DNA of 64,000 nucleotides, taken from contig NZ_JADQDR010000002.1 in NCBI RefSeq assembly GCF_015694705.1, positions 1 to 64,000 of the forward strand, given 5' to 3'. Position numbers and translations under genes: made by a program. A model generated the notes under the pieces. It worked only from the letters and a program-made list of their open reading frames with translations. It had not been told where the DNA came from and did no database searches. This stretch comes from Pontibacter rufus. Its GTDB lineage: Bacteria; Bacteroidota; Bacteroidia; Cytophagales; Hymenobacteraceae. Shown one piece after another: positions 57,101-64,000 of the stretch (within the stretch, counting starts at the first letter, position 1; each line of letters begins with the position of its first letter).

Positions 57101-57421
57101 TTGAAAGGAACAGCAACTATACTTAGTCTGTTATTGCTTCTATGCTCCTGTGATTGCGTGCAGGACATTTATGGAATTGTACTTGACGCAGAGACTCTTC
57201 AGCCGATTAATAGCGTGTATGTGTATAAACACAGCAATGAAGATGATTTTGGCTATACTGATGCGCAAGGCCATTTTGAAATAAACAGTATAAGCGGCGG
57301 CCTCTCTTTCGGATGTCCGCCAATGACTGTAATGTTTAAAAAGAATGGCTATGAAGTGGACTCTGCTGAAATAGAAGTCGGAGCCCACGCTAAAGTTTAC
57401 CTGAATAAAACAGGTGATTAG
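57101..57421 (+). CDS. Small lipoprotein with carboxypeptidase-regulatory-like domain
   Basis: 106 residues if the TTG at 57101 is the start (MKGTATILSLLLLLCSC). Lipobox near C15-C17. The rest is a compact beta domain of the kind found at the start of SusC (DIYGIVLDAETLQPINSVYV, FGYTDAQGHFEI). AT-rich like its upstream neighbour. No ATG fits well; a longer reading would overlap the DUF998 gene. Confidence 0.6.
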   Translation: MKGTATILSLLLLLCSCDCVQDIYGIVLDAETLQPINSVYVYKHSNEDDFGYTDAQGHFEINSISGGLSFGCPPMTVMFKKNGYEVDSAEIEVGAHAKVYLNKTGD

Positions 57422-57765
57422 AAAAATAATTGCGCAACACAATGTATATGTGACCCCTTACTAACGTTGCCGGCTCCTCATGCAGGCGCCCGTTGTGAGT
57501 ATTCCTTTGTTTACAAGCAGTATATTAGGTTGTGTGTGGTCTATAATATATGATGGTTTCGGTAATAGGAAATGAATCTCATGCACTGTAAGCCACAACT
57601 TAAAAGTTATCAAGGAGCCACTAGCAGATAGAAAAGCTGTACTTTTTCTGTTTCCTACTATGTCCTGCAATAAGATCAGACGTACTTACCCAGAGATGTG
57701 TATAAATTGTGTGCACACAAAAAAAGCACTTACAAGTTTTACCTTATAAGCGCTTGATAACAAAG
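57422..57765. other. Intergenic with attC-like hairpin
   Basis: AT-rich. Apart from the hairpin at 57462-57495 I see no feature. Confidence 0.55.
57462..57495. repeat. attC-like hairpin 2
   Basis: TAACG (57462-57466) and CGTTG (57491-57495) outer ends, inner arms GGCTCCT and AGGCGCC with one mismatch around CATGC, and a 5-base one-sided spacer TTGCC. AAC...GTT ends and the asymmetric spacer recall integron attC sites. Confidence 0.45.
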
Positions 57766-57839
57766 TGATCCCGTTTGGATTCGAACCAAAGACCTACTGC
57801 TTAGAAGGCAGTTGCTCTATCCAGCTGAGCTACGAGACC
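57766..57839 (-). tRNA. tRNA-Arg (TCT)
   Basis: Minus strand: anticodon stem ACTGC/GCAGT with loop CTTCTAA (anticodon TCT), T-loop GGTTCGAATCC, acceptor GGTCTCG/CGGGATC with two wobbles. Confidence 0.93.
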
Positions 57840-57897
57840 ATCATAAAAAAAATTACGAATTATAAATCAGAATTAAGAACAGCTACAATTAAAGCTC

Positions 57898-57925
57898 CGT
57901 AATTCGTAATTCGTAATTCGTAATT
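57898..57925. repeat. Four tandem CGTAATT heptamers
   Basis: CGTAATT is repeated exactly four times. AATTACGAATTA at about 57851-57862 can pair with the repeat, forming a hairpin in the tRNA spacer. Confidence 0.75.
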
Positions 57926-57934
57926 TATAAAAAG

Positions 57935-58008
57935 TCGGGGTGGCAGGATTCGAACCTACGACCTCCACATCCCAAATGTGGCGCGATACCGGGCTACGCT
58001 ACACCCCG
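57935..58008 (-). tRNA. tRNA-Pro (TGG)
   Basis: Minus strand: acceptor CGGGGTG/CACCCCG, anticodon stem CCACA/TGTGG with loop TTTGGGA (anticodon TGG). Confidence 0.95.
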
Positions 58009-58124
58009 AACTATATTTCCGCTTTCAGAAACAGTGGCCTTTAAGCGCCCTTGCGTTTGATTGCGATGCAAAAGTAAGCGAAGTTTTGAAAGCATCAAAT
58101 TTATTTTCAAATTTATTTCGCTTG

Positions 58125-58211
58125 CGGAGAAGGGGGGATTCGAACCCCCGGTACCGTTTCCAGTACGGCAGTTTAGCAAACTGCTGGTTTAAGCCACTCA
58201 CCCACCTCTCC
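58125..58211 (-). tRNA. tRNA-Ser (GCT)
   Basis: Minus strand: 87 bases with a long variable arm, anticodon stem GCAGT/ACTGC with loop TTGCTAA (anticodon GCT), acceptor GGAGAGG/CTTCTCC. Confidence 0.94.
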
Positions 58212-58563
58212 GGGCTCTTCCTGCTAAAGAGATTGCAAACATACTACATTAGCGCTTACGGCGCAATAGCCCATCTTATTTTTTAGGCTGCTTCAGTTGC
58301 TTTTTGTTGCTGTTAAGGGTCTGCCCTGCACTAAGTAGCTGACTTTATTTGGCTTGCCCGCGCGGTATGGTATAAAAATAAATATCCTGCTTTTCCTGTT
58401 ACTCCTCCCCGCCCGGCTGAGCCTGTATTTTCAGGCGCTCCTGCTTCCTGCTATATCAGTTCACTGCACCGGCGCGTTGTGTCAGCGGAAGTATGGCGGG
58501 CTTTTGTATATTTGTCACTGCTCCGGCAGGCAAAAAAAGATCCAACCGCAGCCGCTTTGTAAC
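58212..58563. other. Intergenic
   Basis: It probably contains the promoters of the leftward tRNA genes and the rightward bat genes. An in-frame extension of the VWA gene into it looks non-coding. Confidence 0.5.
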
Positions 58564-59535
58564 ATGACCTGGTACCAAACCATCACGCTGCTCGAAATCC
58601 TGTTCGGCATCCTGTTTTTCGGGTTGTACGTGGGCTACCTGTACCGTGTGTGGCGGGTGGCGCGGTTTTTCAGACAACGGCCGCATGGCGTCTGGGTAAA
58701 GTTCCTGCTGCGCCACCTGTACGCAGCCCTGCTCGTTGTGGCGTTGCTGGGCCCATCGTTCGGCGCCATGAAAAAAGAAATCAGGACCATCGGCAAAGAT
58801 TTATACATCGCCGTAGATCTTTCCAAATCAATGGACGCCACAGATGTGCAACCTTCGCGTCTCGAAAAAGCCAGGCATGAAATTCAGCGCCTCATCAGCC
58901 GTTTCAACTCCGACCGCATAGGTCTGATTGTGTTTTCTGACGAAGCCTTTGTCCAGAGTCCTCTCACCTATGACCAGAATGCGCTGCAGCTTTATACCCA
59001 GGCGCTGCGGACCAACCTGGTGCCCAACGCCGGCACCAACTATGGTCCGGTGCTGCAACTGGCCCTGAATAAACTGGGACAGCACAGCAAACCGGAAGCC
59101 ACAGAGCAGAAAGCGCGTGTGCTCGTGCTCATCAGCGATGGCGAGGACTTTGGCGGCGATATAGACCAGCTGGCCAGGCAACTGCGCGAGCAGAATATCC
59201 GCGTGTACACCCTCGGCATTGGCACCACCGATGGCAGCCGCATCCCTGTAGGGCGTGGGTATAAAAAAGACGAGGAAGGCAAAACCGTCATCACCAGCCT
59301 GAACCCTGCGCCCCTGGTGCAACTGGCAGAACTGACCGGCGGGCAATATTTTGAGGTGAATAACCGCGTGAGCGAGGTGAGTCGGCTCATCAGCGCCATC
59401 AATAGCATTGAAGACGAAATGCGCGAAAGCAGGACCATCGACGTAACCGCCAACAAATATATTTACCCGCTGGCGCTCGCCTTGTTTTTTATTTTGCTGG
59501 ATGTATTACTCACCATTAAGCTTATCCGGATATGA
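58564..59535 (+). CDS. batB: BatB-like VWA domain protein
   Basis: 323 residues from ATG 58564. Two N-terminal membrane helices (about 5-30 and 50-67), a von Willebrand A domain with MIDAS D85-x-S87-x-S89 in DLSKSMDAT, and a C-terminal helix (about 300-320). This is the Bat (Bacteroides aerotolerance) layout, part of complexes at the inner membrane linked to stress tolerance with MoxR ATPases. Its end overlaps the next start (ATGA). No moxR or batA in the window. Confidence 0.85.
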   Translation: MTWYQTITLLEILFGILFFGLYVGYLYRVWRVARFFRQRPHGVWVKFLLRHLYAALLVVALLGPSFGAMKKEIRTIGKDLYIAVDLSKSMDATDVQPSRLEKARHEIQRLISRFNSDRIGLIVFSDEAFVQSPLTYDQNALQLYTQALRTNLVPNAGTNYGPVLQLALNKLGQHSKPEATEQKARVLVLISDGEDFGGDIDQLARQLREQNIRVYTLGIGTTDGSRIPVGRGYKKDEEGKTVITSLNPAPLVQLAELTGGQYFEVNNRVSEVSRLISAINSIEDEMRESRTIDVTANKYIYPLALALFFILLDVLLTIKLIRI

Positions 59536-60488
59536 AAGCGGGATTGTTTGCTGTACTGCTGATAAGCTTCCTGAGCGGCGGGCTGCGCACCATTTCCCGC
59601 ATCAACGAGTATGCGCAGGAAGCAGCGCAGGCATACCATCAGCAGAATTATACCAATGCCATTGCCGCGTACGAGTACCTGCTGCATGATTTGGAAGTGA
59701 ACGACGACCAGCTTCGCCTGAACCTGGCGCACGCCTATTACGAAGCCGGTTTAATGGAGCAGGCAAAAGAAGCCTACCGGCTGCTGGCCGATCACCCCAC
59801 CAGTCACCTGCGTGCGGTAGTGCACCTGCAGCTGGGAAATATTGCGGCGCGGCAGCAGAAGTATAAACAGGCGCTTTCGCTCTACAGGCAGGCGCTGATA
59901 GCCGATCCGGCCAGCGAAACAGCCCGCTACGATTACGAGTTACTGAAGAAATACCTGGAGCTGCACCCGGAAAAAGCGGAGCAGGCGACAGAGGAAAAGC
60001 TGCCCCCAAAAGCACAGGAAGACAGCCTGCAGGCGCCTCCGCCATCTGATGAGCAGCTGGAACCGCAGCCCGGTAAAAAAGAAGATGCGCAGGGAAACGA
60101 AACGGCGGAAACAGATAAGCAGGAACCATCTGACAGGTCAACAGATCAGCAGCAACCGGAAGGTGGCGAACCGGAAGATAGTTCCGGCAACGACGCAGGC
60201 GACAAGAACCGCGAAGAGGCCGGTGGCACAGCGCCCGGCGACACCAAAGGGCAAAGCCTGGAGGATGCTCCGCTATCCGGCCAAAGCCCGCTCCATGGCA
60301 GCTCAGAAAATGCTTCTGGCCAGGATCAGCGGGCTCAAACGCAACGAATCCGCCTCCAGCAAATGAACATGAGTCCTGAAAAAGCAAAACTCCTGCTGGA
60401 TGCTATGCGCAATGCTGAATTGCAGTATATTCAGCAGCTCCCGAAAAAGTCTGCCCGCAAACCCGATCCCGGCAAGCCTGACTGGTAA
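59532..60488 (+). CDS. batC: BatC-like TPR protein
   Basis: 318 residues. N-terminal signal or anchor (GLFAVLLISFLSGG), two to three TPRs (about 25-150), then a long Glu/Pro/Gln/Ser-rich disordered linker (about 160-270), and a conserved tail MSPEKAKLLLDAMRNAELQYIQQLPK. This layout matches Bat-cluster TPR proteins. Overlaps batB by four bases, a coupled operon. Confidence 0.8.
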   Translation: MKAGLFAVLLISFLSGGLRTISRINEYAQEAAQAYHQQNYTNAIAAYEYLLHDLEVNDDQLRLNLAHAYYEAGLMEQAKEAYRLLADHPTSHLRAVVHLQLGNIAARQQKYKQALSLYRQALIADPASETARYDYELLKKYLELHPEKAEQATEEKLPPKAQEDSLQAPPPSDEQLEPQPGKKEDAQGNETAETDKQEPSDRSTDQQQPEGGEPEDSSGNDAGDKNREEAGGTAPGDTKGQSLEDAPLSGQSPLHGSSENASGQDQRAQTQRIRLQQMNMSPEKAKLLLDAMRNAELQYIQQLPKKSARKPDPGKPDW

Positions 60489-60904
60489 TTGCTCCACTGT
60501 TCTACCGTGTTTAAAAGATTTATCAAAGCAACGCAACCCTTCCTGTCTGTGGCTGATCATCCGGAAAAAGGCGCTTGTTACTAAAGCCTAGTAACCAAAG
60601 CAATAACAAGCTATACCTCTACGTGCATCTGCTTGCAGGTGATAACATAAGCAAAAGCGATAAGACGAAAGCCTTAAAACCAATAGCCGGACTGCAGGAT
60701 TACCTGCCTGCCTGGCTGAATACACTATCTGCTTATACTTCATTTTAAGCACAGGAAACACAGGTTTAAATTCAATTAACTTAAACAAAAGGCTTCCGGT
60801 TATAGTAGCATCAATCATAAACAGCAGGCATGCGCTTGCCTAACGAACGTTTGGTTTTCAGCGAAGAAACAGGTAATTTCACATAACGAAATCAATACAA
60901 AAAG
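60489..60904. other. Intergenic
   Basis: No gene. A weak hairpin (GCTTGTTA / TAACAAGC, about 60574-60611) may end the bat operon. TATACTT copy at 60734. Confidence 0.5.
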
Positions 60905-62089
60905 ATGCAGATAAAAGAAGTATACATCATTTCGGCGGTACGCACGCCTATTGGCAGCTTTGGCGGTGCTTTGGCCAGTCTTTCTGCTACGCAGTTAGGT
61001 GCAGCCGCCATTAAAGGTGCGCTGGCGAAAGCTGGCGTGGATGGCAAAAACGTGCAGGAAGTTATCATGGGCAATGTGCTGTCTGCCAACTTGGGCCAGG
61101 CACCTGCCCGCCAGGCGGCTATTGGCGCGGGACTTGGCTACGAGGTAGAGTGTACCACTGTGAACAAAGTATGCGCCTCCGGTTCCAAAGCCATTATGTT
61201 TGCCGCACAGGCCATTATGCTGGGTCATAAAGATGTGATTGTGGCAGGCGGCATGGAAAGTATGAGCAACGTGCCCTATTACCTCGACAAAGCCCGCTGG
61301 GGCGCCAAACTTGGCCACGGCCAGATGACGGACGGCCTGCTGAAGGACGGCCTGTGGGATGTGTATAATGATTTCCATATGGGCAATGCAGCAGAAAATA
61401 CCGCCCGCGAAATGAAAATTACACGCGAGATGCAGGACGACTTCGCTATAAAATCTTACAGAAAAGTGGCCGAAGCCGCTGAAGCCGGCTTGCTGAAAGA
61501 TGAGATTGTGCCGGTGGAGGTTCCGCAACGCGGCAAAGATCCGATTCTGGTTACAGAAGATGAAGAGTATAAAAAAGTTAATTTCGATAAAATACCGGGC
61601 CTGAAGCCTGTATTCGACAAGGCAGGCACGGTAACGGCTGCCAATGCTTCAACCCTGAACGATGGCGCAGCGGCTGTGGTGCTCATGAGCAAAGAAAAGG
61701 CGGAAGAGCTGGGCGTTAAACCCATTGCCAGAATCCTGGGCTTTGCCGACGCCGAGCAGGACCCTATCTGGTTCACGACCACGCCATCGCTTGCCATACC
61801 CAAAGCGCTCAAAAATGCCGGGGTAAATGCTGCGGATGTAGACTTCTATGAAATAAACGAAGCTTTTTCGGTGGTATCCATTGCCAATAACCAGAAGCTT
61901 GGCCTGGAAGGCAGCAACGTGAACGTGTTTGGCGGCGCAGTGTCTCTGGGCCATCCGCTTGGGGCGTCCGGCGCGCGCATTGTGGCCACGTTGTGCAACG
62001 TACTGGATAAAAAAGCCGGCAAAATCGGCGTTACCGGCATCTGCAACGGAGGTGGCGGCGCTTCTGCTATCGTGCTCGAGAAAATGTAA
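60905..62089 (+). CDS. Acetyl-CoA C-acetyltransferase (thiolase)
   Basis: 394 residues, full length. Nucleophile C90 in NKVCASGSKA, GHPLGASGARI with catalytic His, and CNGGGGASA with the second Cys. Catalyses reversible condensation of two acetyl-CoA, or the last step of beta-oxidation; biosynthetic or degradative use cannot be told from sequence. Monocistronic with its own terminator. AAGTATA copy at codons 5-7. Confidence 0.94.
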   Translation: MQIKEVYIISAVRTPIGSFGGALASLSATQLGAAAIKGALAKAGVDGKNVQEVIMGNVLSANLGQAPARQAAIGAGLGYEVECTTVNKVCASGSKAIMFAAQAIMLGHKDVIVAGGMESMSNVPYYLDKARWGAKLGHGQMTDGLLKDGLWDVYNDFHMGNAAENTAREMKITREMQDDFAIKSYRKVAEAAEAGLLKDEIVPVEVPQRGKDPILVTEDEEYKKVNFDKIPGLKPVFDKAGTVTAANASTLNDGAAAVVLMSKEKAEELGVKPIARILGFADAEQDPIWFTTTPSLAIPKALKNAGVNAADVDFYEINEAFSVVSIANNQKLGLEGSNVNVFGGAVSLGHPLGASGARIVATLCNVLDKKAGKIGVTGICNGGGGASAIVLEKM

Positions 62090-62116
62090 TTCCGCCTTTC
62101 CGGCACATAATTTGAC

Positions 62117-62147
62117 AGAAGCCTTACGTTAAGCCCGTAAGGCTTCT
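62117..62147 (+). terminator. Terminator of the thiolase gene
   Basis: Arms AGAAGCCTTACG / CGTAAGGCTTCT followed by a T run. Confidence 0.85.
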
Positions 62148-62324
62148 TTTTTATAAGCTAACAAAACCTCGCGGCGTGCGCACCTGAAAGGCATCTTTTT
62201 AATGAGGATGCCTTCAATTTATACTTCGTTTGAATCGTTTTAAACGCATACTTGTTCTTCGTCTTTAGAGCGGCACAAGTATAAAATTTATCTTCCGCAG
62301 AATCATAAAATACGATTGTCATAC

Positions 62325-63647
62325 ATGATGCGTACATTATTCTTTATTTTCCCGGCGTTTTGCCTGCTGCAAACCGCCGCTTTCGCTCAAACAAAAGTTA
62401 CCACCTTTCACGACGAAGCGCATACCGCTGTAAAGGAAGTATACTTTGTGACACCCGACTCAACTATTGTAGGCTATTACAACCGCTACTACCCTACCGG
62501 TCAGCCGGAGGTGCGGGTTAAATTTGTGGAAGGCAAGAAGGATAGTGTTTATACGGAGTTTTACCCGGATGGCCAGCCGAAATTGCAGGTAACGTATGCC
62601 ATGGATGTAAAGCAGGGCCCATACAAAGCTTACCGTCCGGATGGCAAGCTGCTGCAGGAAGGTAGTTATGTTAACGACCAGCAAAGCAATCTGTTCAGGA
62701 TATTTTATGAGGATGGTTCCCTGAAAAAAGAAACACAGTTTGTAAACGGCTTTCCGGAAGGGCTTGTGCGTGAATATTACCCTGGCGGCAAGCTGAAATC
62801 GGAAGTTACTTACCAGGGCAGCCAGCAGAACGGGCCGGCCAAAACATACTACCCGAACGGCAATATAGAATCGGATGCCACTTACCGCAATGGCATGCTG
62901 GAAGGCTCCCATAAAACCTACTTCGACAACGGGCAGCTACAGACGGAAGTTAGCAATGAGGCCGGCCGGAAGAACGGCACATTCAGGAGTTACTACCGCA
63001 GCGGCAAACCCAGCACCGAAGGCAGCTTTCTGGCCGGTAAAATGCATGGCGAATCCAAATCATACTACGAAAGCGGGCAGCTGCGCAGCAACATCACCTA
63101 TAAAAACGGGCAGATAAGTGGCACGGGTAAATACTTTTACGAAGACGGCAAGCTGAAAGAAGAAGTAACAGCCAGCAACAACGGCGAGAATACCAAATCA
63201 ACTTTATACTATCCGTCTGGCAACCTGCAGGCCGAACAGCAGCTGAAAGACAATAAAAAACACGGCGCCTGGAAAACATACTTTGATGCACCCGGCAAAC
63301 TGGTGCAGGTTTCGGAAAACTATGATGCAGATAAACTGACGGGCGACAGGTTGGTATACTATGAAAACGGCCAGGTAAAGGAGAAGTATACGTATGAAGA
63401 CGGTAAAATCGTAGGCATCAGTTACGAATACTATCCTTCCGGTAAAGTAAAATCAGAGACAAACCACAAAGACGGGCTTCGCTTTGGCCCTTACAAACAG
63501 TATTTTGAGAACGGCAAGGTAGAAGTACTCGGGCAGTTCCGCAACAACCGCGAAACCGGCACCTGGAAATACCAGGATGAAAATGGTAAGGTGCTGAAAA
63601 CGCTGGTTTACCGCAACGGCCAGGTAGTGGAAGATAAGGCCAAATAG
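62325..63647 (+). CDS. Secreted YwqK/MORN-like repeat protein
   Basis: 440 residues from ATG 62325 (or the Met at 62328). Signal peptide ends AAFAQ. The rest is about 15 repeats of the 22-23 residue MORN-variant pattern (YYPSGxLKxExxYKxGxxxGxxKxYYExG), the type annotated as YwqK. These beta-hairpin arrays often serve as surface or binding structures; the antitoxin label of YwqK is not supported here. Ends at a terminator. Confidence 0.85.
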   Translation: MMRTLFFIFPAFCLLQTAAFAQTKVTTFHDEAHTAVKEVYFVTPDSTIVGYYNRYYPTGQPEVRVKFVEGKKDSVYTEFYPDGQPKLQVTYAMDVKQGPYKAYRPDGKLLQEGSYVNDQQSNLFRIFYEDGSLKKETQFVNGFPEGLVREYYPGGKLKSEVTYQGSQQNGPAKTYYPNGNIESDATYRNGMLEGSHKTYFDNGQLQTEVSNEAGRKNGTFRSYYRSGKPSTEGSFLAGKMHGESKSYYESGQLRSNITYKNGQISGTGKYFYEDGKLKEEVTASNNGENTKSTLYYPSGNLQAEQQLKDNKKHGAWKTYFDAPGKLVQVSENYDADKLTGDRLVYYENGQVKEKYTYEDGKIVGISYEYYPSGKVKSETNHKDGLRFGPYKQYFENGKVEVLGQFRNNRETGTWKYQDENGKVLKTLVYRNGQVVEDKAK

Positions 63648-63665
63648 CGAAGTATAGCTTTCGCA

Positions 63666-63699
63666 AAAACACCTCCGATTGCAAAGTTGGAGGTGTTTT
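63666..63699 (+). terminator. Terminator after the YwqK-repeat gene
   Basis: Arms AAAACACCTCC / GGAGGTGTTTT with a 12-base loop and a T tail. Confidence 0.8.
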
Positions 63700-63770
63700 T
63701 TTGCTTAAATTTACAGGTATGTTCTGCCGGCGGTTCTATAAACCCGGCCTATCTTCTATACTTTACCAGG

Positions 63771-64000
63771 ATGAACGAAGGGAAGCAGCCATTAAAACTC
63801 GACTATAACAGCTCTTATATCAGCGTAAACCTGCTCGACGAACTCGATTACATCATCGGCGGTTATGGCCAGGCAACACTTGCCTCAGTGTTTTCGCTCA
63901 ACACCTTTATCGAATCTTTTATACTTAACGGGCAGTTTTACATCTCGGACCTGGAGTTTAAGCATATGCAGCTTACGTCCCGCCCTTTTTTCCCGAACGG
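63771..64000 (+). CDS. Start of a hypothetical protein cut by the window edge
   Basis: 76 codons visible from ATG 63771, open to the end. It starts MNEGKQPLKLDYNSSYISVN. Soluble, no family recognised from this part. Has a short AGG upstream and TATACTT copies at 63757 and 63920. Confidence 0.65.
   Translation, partial: MNEGKQPLKLDYNSSYISVNLLDELDYIIGGYGQATLASVFSLNTFIESFILNGQFYISDLEFKHMQLTSRPFFPN

Noticed and set aside
56147..58211. tRNA cluster as an integration site of a phage or ICE
   Set aside because: No integrase and no direct repeat of a tRNA 3' end were seen nearby.
62325..63647. Regular repeats that could be taken for a CRISPR array
   Set aside because: Repeats are in protein sequence (YwqK/MORN type), differ at DNA level, and have no spacers; no cas genes are present.
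236..63926. TATACTT as the phylum's -7 promoter box (TAnnTTTG)
   Set aside because: The spacing does not match exactly, copies are in both orientations and mostly inside genes, so promoters cannot explain the excess.

Overview
The window reads as the chromosome of a member of the Bacteroidota, most likely Cytophagales/Hymenobacteraceae (a Pontibacter-like organism). The support is a SusC/SusD pair, Bat-type VWA and TPR proteins, dodecin, DUF1543, VLRF1 and YwqK-type proteins, FtsX/MacB permeases under an NtrC-type regulator, mostly absent Shine-Dalgarno sequences and roughly balanced GC. Genus assignment is inference.

Layout. 0.2-28.5 kb is mixed housekeeping and conserved-hypothetical DNA: TPR protein, Gly/Tyr/Arg-rich protein, MsbA-like ABC exporter, TruA, ankyrin protein, CE2-like esterase, VLRF1-type release factor homologue, Zn-alcohol dehydrogenase, MFS carrier, ChrR-like cupin, TerB-like protein, CPA2 antiporter, aldo/keto reductase, DUF1543 protein, SelO AMPylase. 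A MacB/FtsX permease lies divergent to a sigma54 response regulator/histidine kinase pair. Dodecin and a CBM/propeller lipoprotein follow. 31.3-56.0 kb is one large glucuronoxylan locus. 56.1-58.2 kb holds four tRNA genes and two AT-rich genes, each followed by an attC-like hairpin. 58.6-64 kb holds batB/batC-like genes, a thiolase, a YwqK-repeat protein and a gene cut by the window edge.

The xylan locus is arranged around a LacI regulator with two matching operators. Leftward run susC, susD, a sialate-O-acetylesterase-type SGNH enzyme, a CE15 glucuronoyl esterase, uxuA, uxaC, a GH115 alpha-glucuronidase and a GH43 enzyme. Rightward run lacI, a GH67 alpha-glucuronidase, an SDR (probable fructuronate reductase), a GH10 xylanase, xylB and xylA. 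Together they would cut, de-esterify and debranch glucuronoxylan, import fragments through SusCD, and send xylose to xylulose-5-phosphate and glucuronate to 2-keto-3-deoxygluconate.

The strongest signal no gene explains is the heptamer AAGTATA/TATACTT. I counted about 101 copies by eye over both strands, against about 7 expected by chance at this composition. Copies lie in genes and between genes and on both strands. Inside genes they often appear as synonymous choices such as ATA-CTT for Ile-Leu. They abut two start codons, form perfect palindromes, and are missing from the susC-lacI segment. I know of no published description of such a motif in this group.
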